The notes under the pieces were generated by a model. That model searched no databases. It was not told the DNA's origin and worked only from the letters and a program-made list of their open reading frames with translations. A stretch of DNA of 64,000 bases from Cellulosimicrobium composti (GTDB taxonomy: Bacteria > Actinomycetota > Actinomycetes > Actinomycetales > Cellulomonadaceae), in contig NZ_WMKA01000015.1 of assembly GCF_009711085.1 (NCBI RefSeq), positions 17,740 to 81,739 of the forward strand. Direction: 5' to 3'. Shown piece after piece: positions 10,593 to 19,192 of the stretch (position 1 is the first letter of the stretch; each line of letters opens with the position of its first letter). Both the position numbers and the translations under genes were made by a program.

Positions 10593-11822
10593 GTGCGCGT
10601 CCTGCTCGTCATCGACCAGTTCGAGGATCCCACCAACGGGACCACGGTCTCGGCCCGGCGCTTCGCCGCCGCGCTGCGCCGGCGCGGGCACGAGGTGCGC
10701 GTCGCGTGCTACGCCGACGACGCGACGCAGCGATCCGACGCCCCGCACCCGGCCGACGACGTCGTGCGCTACCCGCTCCGGCGGCGCGGCGTCCCGGGGT
10801 TCGACCGGGTCGTCGCCGCCCAGGGCTGGGTGCTCGCCAAGCCCGACGACGACGTGCTGCGCGAGGCGCTGCGCTGGGCCGACATCGCGCACGTCATGTC
10901 GCCGTTCTGGCTCGGCTCCCGGGCCCAGCGGCTCGCGGGCGCTCTCGGCGTCCCGGCCACCGCCGCGTTCCACGTGCAGCCGGAGAACGTCACGTACAGC
11001 CTCGGGCTGGGTCGGGTGCGGCCGCTCAACGACCTCGTGTACGCGGTGTTCCGGCCGTTCTACGACCGCTTCGGCCACGTCCACTGCCCCAGCCGGTTCA
11101 TCGCCGACGAGCTGCGCAACCACGGGTACCGCGCGTCGCTGCACGTGGTGTCGAACGGCGTCGACCCGCGCTTCGTCCCGCGCCGGCTGCCGAAGTGGGG
11201 CGACCTGGCCGGACGGTTCGTCATCACCATGACGGGCCGGCTGTCCCGCGAGAAGCGTCAGGACGTGCTCCTCGAGGCGGTCCGCCGGTCCCGGCACGCC
11301 GAGCGCATCCAGGTCGTGCTCGCCGGGCGCGGGCCGCTCGCCGAGCGGTACGCGCGGCTCGGCAGGTCGCTCCCGCACCCGCCGGTCATCGGCTTCCTCT
11401 CCCAGGACGCGCTCCGCGACGTGCTCGCGTCGAGCGACCTGTACGTGCACGCGGCCGACGCGGAGATCGAGGCCGTCGGGTGCCTCGAGGCCGTCGCGAC
11501 CGGGCTCGTCCCGGTGATCGCCGACGCCCGCGCGTCGGCGACCGGCCAGTTCGCGCTCGACGAGCGCAGCCTCTTCCGCGCGGGCGACCCCACGGACCTC
11601 GCGCGTGCGATCGACTACTGGGTCGAGCACGACGACGAGCGTGCCCGGATGGGGTCGGTCTACGCCGAGCTGGGCGCGGAGCACGCGATCGACCGGTGCG
11701 TCCCGCGGATCGAGGAGATGCTGCTCCGCGCGGTGGCCGAGCAGGGCCGTGCGGCGGACCCGACGGCGCTCGACCACGAGGACACCGAGGGCCGCACGCA
11801 CGGGCGCTCCCATGAGCGCTGA
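10593..11822 (+). CDS. GT4-family glycosyltransferase
   Basis: Retaining GT-B fold glycosyltransferase (409 aa). The N-terminal domain starts VRVLLVIDQFEDPTNGTTVSARRFA. The C-terminal domain has MTGRLSREKRQDVLLEA, the sugar-nucleotide site, and DAEIEAVGCLEAVATGLVPV, carrying the E-x7-E motif. GTG 10593 has GAGGGAG at proper spacing; GTG 10578 is an alternative adding five residues. A TAGCCT -10 box is at 10530-10535. It overlaps the following acyltransferase gene by 11 nt. The pairing with PlsC suggests glycosylation of a lipid carrier or glycerolipid (inference). Confidence 0.85.
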   Translation: MRVLLVIDQFEDPTNGTTVSARRFAAALRRRGHEVRVACYADDATQRSDAPHPADDVVRYPLRRRGVPGFDRVVAAQGWVLAKPDDDVLREALRWADIAHVMSPFWLGSRAQRLAGALGVPATAAFHVQPENVTYSLGLGRVRPLNDLVYAVFRPFYDRFGHVHCPSRFIADELRNHGYRASLHVVSNGVDPRFVPRRLPKWGDLAGRFVITMTGRLSREKRQDVLLEAVRRSRHAERIQVVLAGRGPLAERYARLGRSLPHPPVIGFLSQDALRDVLASSDLYVHAADAEIEAVGCLEAVATGLVPVIADARASATGQFALDERSLFRAGDPTDLARAIDYWVEHDDERARMGSVYAELGAEHAIDRCVPRIEEMLLRAVAEQGRAADPTALDHEDTEGRTHGRSHER

Positions 11823-12510
11823 GGTCCCGCGCGAGGGCCGGACGCCCCGACTCTGGAGCCGCGCCGACGCGGTCTTCTTCGACGTCGCCATGGCGATCGT
11901 GCGCGGGTACGGGTACGTCGTCCACGGGCTGCGCGTCACGGGGCGCGAGCACCTCGACGCGGTGCGCGGCGGCGTCGTGACGGTCTCCAACCACGTGCAC
12001 TACCTCGACGGCCCGTGGGCCGCCGGGCAGTTCCGGGGCCGACGCGCGGCCGTCACGTCCCAGCCCGAGAACTTCCGCCTCCCCGTGGCCGGGTTCCTCG
12101 TCACCCACCTCCTCGCCCTGGCGCTGCCGCGCACGCCCGGGGAGCTCCGCACGTTCGAGGAGCGGCTGCGCCGGGTCCTCGACGCGGGCCAGGGCGTGCA
12201 CGTCTTCCCCGAGGGCGAGCTCGTCATGTACGACACGGCGCTGCGGCCGTTCCGGCGCGGCGCGTTCGCGTACGCGTGCCGGCTCGGCGTGCCCGTCGTC
12301 CCGATGGTCTTCACGTACGGTCCGTGGCCCTGGTGGCGTCCGCGGCCGTCGATCCGGCTGACGATCCTGCCGCCCGAGCGACCCCGCGGCGCGGCACCCG
12401 CCGACGTCGCCGAGCTCCTGGCCCGCTGCCGGGAGGCCATGGACGCGGTCGTCCGTGACCACGGGTGGGTCGGCGACCGGCCCGTGACGGCTCGCCGTCG
12501 GCGGACGTGA
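11812..12510 (+). CDS. PlsC-type 1-acylglycerol-3-phosphate acyltransferase-like protein
   Basis: Acyltransferase of 232 residues. The catalytic HX4D box is in SNHVHYLDGPW and the acceptor motif is in VFPEGELVMYD. The central hydrophobic stretch (GFLVTHLLALALP) suggests membrane association. The ATG at 11812 is inside the end of the glycosyltransferase gene, so translation is coupled. It may acylate lysophosphatidate or, given the neighbours, a glycolipid intermediate. Confidence 0.85.
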   Translation: MSAEVPREGRTPRLWSRADAVFFDVAMAIVRGYGYVVHGLRVTGREHLDAVRGGVVTVSNHVHYLDGPWAAGQFRGRRAAVTSQPENFRLPVAGFLVTHLLALALPRTPGELRTFEERLRRVLDAGQGVHVFPEGELVMYDTALRPFRRGAFAYACRLGVPVVPMVFTYGPWPWWRPRPSIRLTILPPERPRGAAPADVAELLARCREAMDAVVRDHGWVGDRPVTARRRRT

Positions 12511-12511
12511 C

Positions 12512-12539
12512 TGTCACGGATCGCGGCCCTGCCCGGTCG
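12512..12539 (+). promoter_or_regulatory. candidate ECF41-type promoter, copy 1
   Basis: TGTCAC (12512-12517), 16 nt, CGGTCG (12534-12539). The same bipartite element with identical spacing recurs at 15348-15375, and the first 15 bases (TGTCACGGATCGCGG) are identical in both. ECF41/SigJ promoters are known to have a TGTCAC-type -35, and such a sigma factor is encoded at 19.2-19.8 kb. Confidence 0.5.
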
Positions 12540-12656
12540 TCCTGTCGGCAGGACGGCTCGCACGGAGGGAAGAGCGGTGGGCACGGGGCTCGGCAGGTGC
12601 ACCGGGGGCGGTCGGGCGCGCCCCGCCGCGCAGGACGGCGTCGTGGCGGTGCCGTC

Positions 12657-13855
12657 GTGAGCGTCGTCGCGTTCCTCAACGTCCCGCTGCGCGGGCACGT
12701 GAACCCCACGCTCCCGGTCGTGGCGGAGCTCGTCCGGCGCGGGCACACCGTGGTCTGCTGGACGTCGCCCGAGCTCGCCCCCGAGGTCGAGGCGGCGGGC
12801 GCGACAGTTCGCCCCGACCCGGCGCGGCTGCCGCTGCCCGACCCGCCGATCCCGCTCGCGATGCTCGACGGCCTCGCCCGCACGACGCACGAGGTGCTGC
12901 CCGCCGTCCTGGCCGGGCTGCGGGAGGTGGGACCGGACCTCGTCGTGCACGGGGCGGCCTGCCCGTGGGGCGCGCTCGCGGCGCGCGTGCTCGGTGTGCC
13001 CGCGGTGTCGCTCTTCACCACCTTCGCGTTCGGCGCGAACGGGCCGAGCCCGACCCGCCTCTCGCGCGACCTGCTCCGCTCGGCCGCGCGCCGGCCCGCG
13101 CTCGCGGGGAGCTACGTGCGCTCGCGCTGGGCGCTGCGCCGCCGGTACGGCGCCGGGCGGCTCCCGCTCGTCGACCTCGTCAACGCGCGCGAGCCCGTCA
13201 ATCTCGTCTTCACGACCCGGTCGTTCCAGCCCGGTGTGCGGACGCCCTGGGCCCGTCGTACCGGTTCGTCGGGGCGAGCGTCGGCGCGCGGCTCGCGGAC
13301 CCGACCTTCCCGAGCGACCTCGACGCGCCCGTGCTCTTCGCCTCGCTCGGCACGGTGTTCGACGGCGGCCCTCGCCTGCTCCGGACCCTCGCCGAGGGCC
13401 TCGCCCCCCTCGGCGGCACCGTGGTGCTCGCGACCGGCCGCACCGACCCGGCCGCGCTCGGCGCGCTGCCCGCCGGTGTCGTCGCCCGGCGCTCCGTGCC
13501 GCAGCCGGAGGTCCTGGGTCGCGCCGCGCTCTTCGTGACGCACGCGGGCATGAACAGCGTCAACGAGGCGATGCTCGCCGGGGTCCCGATGCTCCTGGTG
13601 CCGCAGGGTGCTGACCAGCCCCTCGTGGCGGCGCGCGTCGCGGCGCTCGGCGCCGGGCTGGTCCTGTCGACGCGCGACGTCTCCGTGGGGGCGGTGACGG
13701 AGCTCGCGGGCCGGCTCCTCCGCGAGCCGCGGTTCCGGGAGGCCGCGGGCCGGCTCCGGGAGGAGCAGGTCCGGGCGGGCGGGGCCGGGCGAGCAGCCGA
13801 CGAGCTCGAGCGGGTGCTGGGCCGCGAGCCGGCCGCCGAGCGCGCAGGGGCCTGA
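12657..13855 (+). pseudogene. GT1/MGT-family glycosyltransferase, frameshifted
   Basis: Two frames together give a ~398-residue UGT/macrolide-type glycosyltransferase. The first frame (GTG 12657 to ~13235) starts VSVVAFLNVPLRGHVNPTLPVV. The second, ending at 13855, contains GPSYRFVGASVG, VLFASLGTVFDGG and the nucleotide-sugar box THAGMNSVNEAMLAGVPMLLVPQ. The break is at GGTGTGCGG (13233-13240). Removing one GT from the GTGT run restores PGADALGPSYRFVG, so a 2-bp duplication explains it. It may be a true lesion or a sequencing error. The C-terminal half alone lacks the acceptor domain. Confidence 0.8.
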
Positions 13856-13857
13856 CC

Positions 13858-14340
13858 GTGACCGCCGCCGTGCTCGCCCTCGTGGCGCTCGCGGGACTGT
13901 CGGAGGCCGCCGGCCGGGTGCTCCCGGTCGTGGCGCGCAGGTCGCGCGCGTCCGGTCCCCTCGTCGCCGCGCTCATGCTGACGGGAACCGTCGTCGAGGC
14001 CGTCGTGATCGTTGCCTGGCCGGCCGCCGCCGTCGCCGTCGCACGTGCGACGGGCGCCGCGCCGGGGGTCACGCTCGGCTGGACCGCCGCGACGGTCGCG
14101 CCCCTGGTCCTCGCCGCCGTGCTCGCGCTCCCGCTCGTCGGCCCGTTCCTCCACGCGACGCTGCTCGTCGCGGTCGGGGCGGCCATGGCCGGGCGCCTCG
14201 CCGACGCCGCGGGGGCCGGCTGGTGGGCCGCGGCCGCGTGCGTGGCCGTCGCCGGGCTCGGTCTCGCCGCGGCCGTCGAGGTCGTCCGGTTCGTCGTGGC
14301 ACGGGTCGTCGCCACCGGCTCGCGGCGGGCCGTCGCGTGA
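13858..14340 (+). CDS. small polytopic membrane protein, function unknown
   Basis: 160 residues, nearly all hydrophobic, with about four or five predicted membrane spans (roughly 4-26, 32-62, 74-110 and 122-150). No motif was recognised. GTG 13858 starts 2 nt after the preceding gene, and the stop overlaps the next GTG (GTGA, 14337-14340). The tight packing puts it in the glycolipid-type operon, where a lipid-handling or transport accessory role is plausible but unproven. Confidence 0.7.
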   Translation: MTAAVLALVALAGLSEAAGRVLPVVARRSRASGPLVAALMLTGTVVEAVVIVAWPAAAVAVARATGAAPGVTLGWTAATVAPLVLAAVLALPLVGPFLHATLLVAVGAAMAGRLADAAGAGWWAAAACVAVAGLGLAAAVEVVRFVVARVVATGSRRAVA

Positions 14341-15326
14341 CCGAAGCGCTCGTCGTCGGCGTGCTCGCGGCGCTCGGGACCGTCCTCGTCGTCGAGGCCA
14401 TCCTCGCCCGCCACGAGCTGCTCGTGTACGCGACCGGGTGGCGGGAGCAGGCGCGGGAGCTGCCGGACGGACTCCCGTACGCGCGCGGAGCCGACCCCGA
14501 CCGCCCGCCCGACGCCTATGTCGTGTACCTCGACGGCATCGGCAAGCTCCGGTTCCGCGACACGCGTGACGGGGGCCGGCTCGTCCAGGCCGTCATCGCG
14601 CGCGGCCCGACGCTGCGGGTCCTCGGGCAGGTGCAGCCGTACTCGCCCCTCGTCCGCCCGCTCGTCGGGCGACCGGTGTGGGACTGGTTCCGCCGCCGCG
14701 CCGGGATCGTCCTGTTCCTGCACAACGTCGTGCAGACGTTCGTCGCCGCCGACCGCCGATACCGGCCGCTCTACAACGACGCGGTCGGCGCGCACGTCGC
14801 GGACCAGCTCCGTCTCGCGGGCTACCGTGCCGGGACCGGGACGCTCGTCGTCCTGCTCTGCTACAGCGGCGGGGCCCAGGTGGCGACAGGCGCCGTCCGC
14901 GAGCTCTACGCGCAGCTGCGCGCGCCGATCGTCATCGTCACCGTCGGGGGCTTCCACAGCGGCACGAACGACCTCGCGGACGCCGAGCACGTGTACCGCC
15001 TGACGAGCGGCGCGGACTGGATCGAGCGGTTCGGGACGGTGGTCTTCCCCGCGCGCTGGCGCTCGCGGGTCACGCGCCGCAGCGCGTGGAACCGCGCCGT
15101 CCGGGCCGGCAGGGTCACGGACGTCGACCTCAGCCCCGCCGCCCACATCGGCGCGGGCAGCTACATCAGCCCCGACGCGTGCGCCCCCGACGGGCGCACC
15201 TTCCTGGACCGCACGACGGACGAGGTGCTCCGCGCCGTGCGACGGCACGCGGACGCCTCGCGCGCGGGCGACGTGCGGCGTCCGGAGCCGCTCGCCGACC
15301 GCTCGGGTCGGCGCCCGGCGCCGTGA
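14337..15326 (+). CDS. membrane-anchored alpha/beta-hydrolase-like protein
   Basis: 329 residues. The first ~22 form a hydrophobic signal anchor (VVGVLAALGTVLVVEAI). The body has VVYLDGIGK, an oxyanion-type strand end, and CYSGGAQVA (Ser177), a nucleophile elbow related to GxSxG, so a lipase or esterase fold is likely. DLADAEHVYRLTSGADWIERFG and a histidine-containing PAAHIGAGSY segment could supply the other catalytic residues. The GTG start overlaps the preceding stop. A role in hydrolysing or transferring acyl groups of a glycolipid fits the neighbourhood. Confidence 0.6.
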   Translation: MTEALVVGVLAALGTVLVVEAILARHELLVYATGWREQARELPDGLPYARGADPDRPPDAYVVYLDGIGKLRFRDTRDGGRLVQAVIARGPTLRVLGQVQPYSPLVRPLVGRPVWDWFRRRAGIVLFLHNVVQTFVAADRRYRPLYNDAVGAHVADQLRLAGYRAGTGTLVVLLCYSGGAQVATGAVRELYAQLRAPIVIVTVGGFHSGTNDLADAEHVYRLTSGADWIERFGTVVFPARWRSRVTRRSAWNRAVRAGRVTDVDLSPAAHIGAGSYISPDACAPDGRTFLDRTTDEVLRAVRRHADASRAGDVRRPEPLADRSGRRPAP

Positions 15327-15347
15327 GCCGCGGCCCGCGTGCGGCGT

Positions 15348-15375
15348 TGTCACGGATCGCGGGCCCGGCCGGTCG
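15348..15375 (+). promoter_or_regulatory. candidate ECF41-type promoter, copy 2
   Basis: TGTCAC (15348-15353), 16 nt, CGGTCG (15370-15375), 57 nt before the ATG of the oxidoreductase gene. This matches copy 1 at 12512-12539 in both boxes and in spacing. Confidence 0.55.
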
Positions 15376-15431
15376 AACAGGAGTCAGGGGCGCGCCGCGG
15401 GCCGCCCGGATCCACGTCACGGAGGTGCGTC

Positions 15432-16196
15432 ATGAAGGTCGTCGTCATCGGGGGAACAGGGCTGATCGGCTCGCAGGTCGTCTCGCGGCTGCGGGAGCAG
15501 GGGCACGAGGCGGTGCCGGCGGCGCCGAACACGGGAGTGAACACGCTCACGGGGGAGGGGCTCGCCGAGGCGCTCGCGGGCGCGGACGTCGTGGTCGACG
15601 TGTCGAACTCGCCGTCCTTCGCCGACGCGGACGTGCTGAGCTTCTTCACCACGTCGACCACCAACGTGCTCGCCGCGGAGCAGGCCGCGGGCGTGGGTCA
15701 CCACGTCGCGCTCTCGATCGTCGGCGCGGACCGTGCGCCGCGCAGCGGGTACCTGCGGGCCAAGGTGGCCCAGGAGGAGCTGATCAAGGCGTCACCCGTG
15801 CCGTGGACGATCGTCCGGGCGACGCAGTTCTTCGAGTTCCTCGCGGCCATCACGGACTCGGCGACGCAGGACGGCGTCGTCACGCTGTCCACGGGGGCGA
15901 TCCAGCCGATGGCCGCCCAGGACGTGGCCGCGGAGGTCGCCGACGTCGCCATGGCACCGGCGCGGAACGCCACCGTGGAGATCGCCGGCCCCGAGCGCTT
16001 CCACCTCGACGAGCTCGTGCGTGGCGCTCTCGCCGCGGCCGGCGACCCGCGCACCGTGGTCTCCGACCCGGCCGCGACCTACTTCGGCACGCCGCTCGAC
16101 GAGACGACGATCGTGCCGGTGGGCGACGACGCGATCCTCGCGCCGACGACGCTGTCCGCGTGGAAGGAGGCGCGCGCCGCCGCGGCGGCGAGCTGA
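15432..16196 (+). CDS. NAD(P)-binding oxidoreductase / NmrA-like epimerase
   Basis: 254-residue atypical short-chain dehydrogenase. It has an N-terminal Rossmann motif, VVVIGGTGLIGSQVV, and the segments VGHHVALSIVGADRAP, SGYLRAKVAQEELI and WTIVRATQFFEF that are typical of NmrA/HSCARG-like proteins. ATG 15432 has GGAGG 7 nt upstream. Genes encoding such oxidoreductases/epimerases are classical neighbours and targets of ECF41 sigma factors, which fits the promoter-like element upstream. The substrate is unknown. Confidence 0.85.
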   Translation: MKVVVIGGTGLIGSQVVSRLREQGHEAVPAAPNTGVNTLTGEGLAEALAGADVVVDVSNSPSFADADVLSFFTTSTTNVLAAEQAAGVGHHVALSIVGADRAPRSGYLRAKVAQEELIKASPVPWTIVRATQFFEFLAAITDSATQDGVVTLSTGAIQPMAAQDVAAEVADVAMAPARNATVEIAGPERFHLDELVRGALAAAGDPRTVVSDPAATYFGTPLDETTIVPVGDDAILAPTTLSAWKEARAAAAAS

Positions 16197-16224
16197 GCCG
16201 CCGGACGTCCCCGGTGCCCCGAAG

Positions 16225-16254
16225 GCCCCCGACCGCGACGCCGCGGCCGGGGGC
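16225..16254 (+). terminator. terminator after the oxidoreductase gene
   Basis: 13-nt arms (GCCCCCGACCGCG and CGCGGCCGGGGGC) pair with one mismatch around a 4-nt loop, 28 nt after the stop codon. Confidence 0.6.
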
Positions 16255-16365
16255 CCGCGGCGTTCGCTCCTCCGCACCCGGGCGGAGCCTTGACAGCCCG
16301 GGGCGGATCGGGTCCCCTGAGAAGGTCCCCGCGTCGACGCGGGCGCGCGACGCGAGGAGGTGGTC

Positions 16366-19137
16366 GTGCAGGCACGACCAGGCACCCGGGGGCCCCTGCT
16401 GGACCGACGCCGCGAGCGCGCGGTCCTCGACGCCCTGCTCGCCGACCTGCACGCGGGGCACGGGCGCGCGCTCATGCTCCGGGGCGAGGCGGGCGTCGGG
16501 AAGTCCGCCCTCCTGGAGTACACGGTCGGGGCGGCCGACGGCCTGCACGTCGTGCGCGCGGCCGGCGTCGAGTCGGAGATCGACCTCGCGTTCTCCGGGC
16601 TCCACCTCCTCTGCCTGCCGCTCCTGGACCGAGTGGAGGTGCTGCCGGCGCCGCAGCGGCACGCCCTCGAGGTCGCGTTCGGGCTGCGCGACGGGGGCGC
16701 GCCCGACCGGTTCCTCGTGGCCCTCGCGGTCCTCACGCTCCTGTCGGAGCGGGCGCGAGAGCGGCCGCTGCTGTGCGTCGTGGACGACACGCAGTGGCTC
16801 GACCGGGCGTCCGCCCAGGTCCTGGCCTTCACCGCGCGCCGGCTGCTCGCGGAGCCGGTGGGGCTGCTCTTCGCCGCGCGCGAGCCGGCCGAGCACTTCC
16901 GCGGGCTCGCGGAGCTCGAGGTCCGGGGCCTGGGCCGGCGCGAGGCGCACGCCCTCCTGCGCTCCGTGGTGCGGTTCCGCCTCGACGAGCCCGTCCGCGA
17001 CCGGATCCTCGCGGAGACGCAGGGCAACCCGCTGGCCCTGCTGGAGCTCCCGCGCGGGCTCGGGCCGGCGCAGCTCGCGGGCGGGCTCGGCCTCGTCGGT
17101 GCCCAGACCGTACCCGTCCGGATCGAGCAGGGGTTCCTGCGCCGTGTCGTCGCGCTCCCGCCCGACACGCGCTCGCTCCTGCTCCTCGCGGCCGCCGAGC
17201 CGGTGGGGGACCCGCTCCTGCTCTGGCGCGCGGCGGAGCGCCTGGGCGTCCCGTCGTCCGCGGCCGAGGCCGCGCAGACCGAGGGACTGCTGCACGTCGG
17301 CACGCGCGTGCGCTTCCGGCATCCCCTCGTCCGGTCCGCCTCGTACGCCGCGGCCACGCCGGAGCAGCGGCGCGCCGCGCACCGCGCGCTCGCCGAGGTG
17401 ACCGACCGGGAGCGCGACCCCGACCGGCGCGCCTGGCACCTCGCGGCGGCGACCACGGGTCCCGACGAGGAGGTCGCCGTCGAGCTCGAGCGCTCGGCCG
17501 ACCGCGCGCAGGCCCGCGGCGGGATGGCGTCCGCGGCCGCGTTCCTGCAGCGCGCGGCCGAGCTCACGGACGACCCGGCGCGACGGTCGGAGCGCGCGCT
17601 CGCCGCCGCGCAGGCGAACCTCGTCGCCGGCGCGTTCGGCCCGGCCGACGAGCTCGTCGAGATGGCGGCGGTCGGGCCGCTGGACGAGCTCCAGCAGGCG
17701 CGCGCGACGCTCCTTCGCGGGCGCATCGCGTTCGCGACGAGCGCGGGCAGCGAGGCGCCCGCCCTGCTCGCCAAGGCCGCGAAGCAGCTCGAGCCGCTCG
17801 ACGACGTCCTCGCCCGCGAGACGTACCTCGAGGCGTGGTACGCGGGGATCTACGCGGGCCGCTTCGCCGGTGCCGGCGACCTCGAGGAGGTCTCCCGCGC
17901 GGCCCTCGCCGCCCCGCCGCCCGTCGGGGCGCCCAGCCCGGCCGACGTCCTGCTCCACGGGCTCGCGACGCTCGTCACCGAGGGTCCGGTCCGCGCGACG
18001 CCCGCACTCCAGCGCTCCGCGCGCGCCTTCGCCGCGGGCGACGTCTCGGTGGCCGACCGGCTGCGCTGGAGCCAGATGGCGGTCGTCGCGGCGGGCGTGG
18101 TGTGGGACGAGGAGTCCTGGGCGACCATCCAGGACCGCGAGCTGCGGCTCAGCCGCGAGGCCGGGATGCTCGCGCCGCTGATGATCTGGGTCAACGCGGC
18201 CGGCATGAACGCGGTGCGGCACGGGGACTTCGCGGCCGCGGCGTCGTACGTGGCGGAGAGCGAATCGATCGCCGCGGCGACCGGGACGCTGCTCGGCCCG
18301 TACGGTGCCGTGACGCTCGCCGCGTTCCGCGGCGCTGAGGCCGAGGCGACGAGGCTCGTCGACGCGATGGTCGCCGACGCCCGCACGACGGGGCAGGGGA
18401 CCGGCCACCAGTACGCCGGGTGGGTCTCCGCCGTCCTGCACAACGGCCTGCGCCGCTACGACCGCGCGCTCGCCGACGCGGAGGCCGCCGCGGCGTAGAC
18501 GGAGCTCACCCTGGCGATGGCCGCGCTGCCGGAGGTCGTCGAGGCGGGCGCCCGCGCGGGCCGGACGACGAGCGCGGAGGAGGCGCTCGGGCGCCTCGCC
18601 GAGGTGACGGGTACCGCCGGGACGGACTGGGGCCTCGGCCTCTACGCCCGGTCGCGCGCGCTGCTCGCGAGCGGGGACGACGCCGAGAGCGCGTACCGCG
18701 AGGCGGTCGAGCGCCTCGGGCGCACGCGCTTTCGGCCCGAGCTCGCGCGCGCACACCTGCTCTACGGGGAGTGGCTGCGGCGGGAGGGTCGGCGCACGGA
18801 CGCGCGCTCCGAGCTCACGACGGCGCACGACCTCTTCACGGCGATCGGGATGGAGGCGTTCGCCGGACGCGCCGCCGCGGAGCTCACGGCGACCGGCGAG
18901 TCCGCGCGACGGCGCAGCGTCGGCGCGCCGCACGACCGGCTCACCCCGCAGGAGGGCCAGATCGCCCGGCTCGCGCGCTCGGGCCTGTCCAACCCCGAGA
19001 TCGCCGCCCAGCTGTTCCTCAGCCCCCGCACGGTCGAGTACCACCTGGCCAAGGTCTTCGCGACGCTCGGCATCTCGTCCCGGCGGGAGCTGCGCGCCGT
19101 CCTGCCCGACGCCGTGAGCCCCGCCCCCGCGGACTGA
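16366..19137 (+). pseudogene. large LuxR/LAL-type ATPase regulator interrupted by an in-frame TAG
   Basis: One reading frame encodes a ~920-residue signal-transducing ATPase regulator: Walker A GEAGVGKSALL, Walker B LLCVVDDTQWLD, a long helical repeat middle, and a C-terminal LuxR helix-turn-helix (LTPQEGQIARLARSGLSNPEIAAQLFLSPRTVEYHLAKVF). A TAG at 18496-18498 (AEAAAA-stop-TELTLAM) splits it, leaving 710 residues with the ATPase but no DNA-binding domain, and a 3' part with ATG 18517 that could make a 206-residue helical/HTH fragment. No frameshift is needed; a single base change explains the stop. The start GTG 16366 follows GAGGAGG (16354-16360). Confidence 0.8.
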
Positions 19138-19141
19138 GCCC

Positions 19142-19185
19142 ACCCGCGCAGCGGGTTGCCTGATCGGGCACCGAGCCGCCGGCTC
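19142..19185. terminator. hairpins between convergent LuxR and sigma factor genes
   Basis: ACCCGC-GCA-GCGGGT (19142-19156) and GAGCC-GCC-GGCTC (19173-19185) are two short perfect stems in the 55-nt gap between the converging stop codons. A bidirectional terminator is plausible. Confidence 0.4.
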
Positions 19186-19192
19186 CGCGCAC

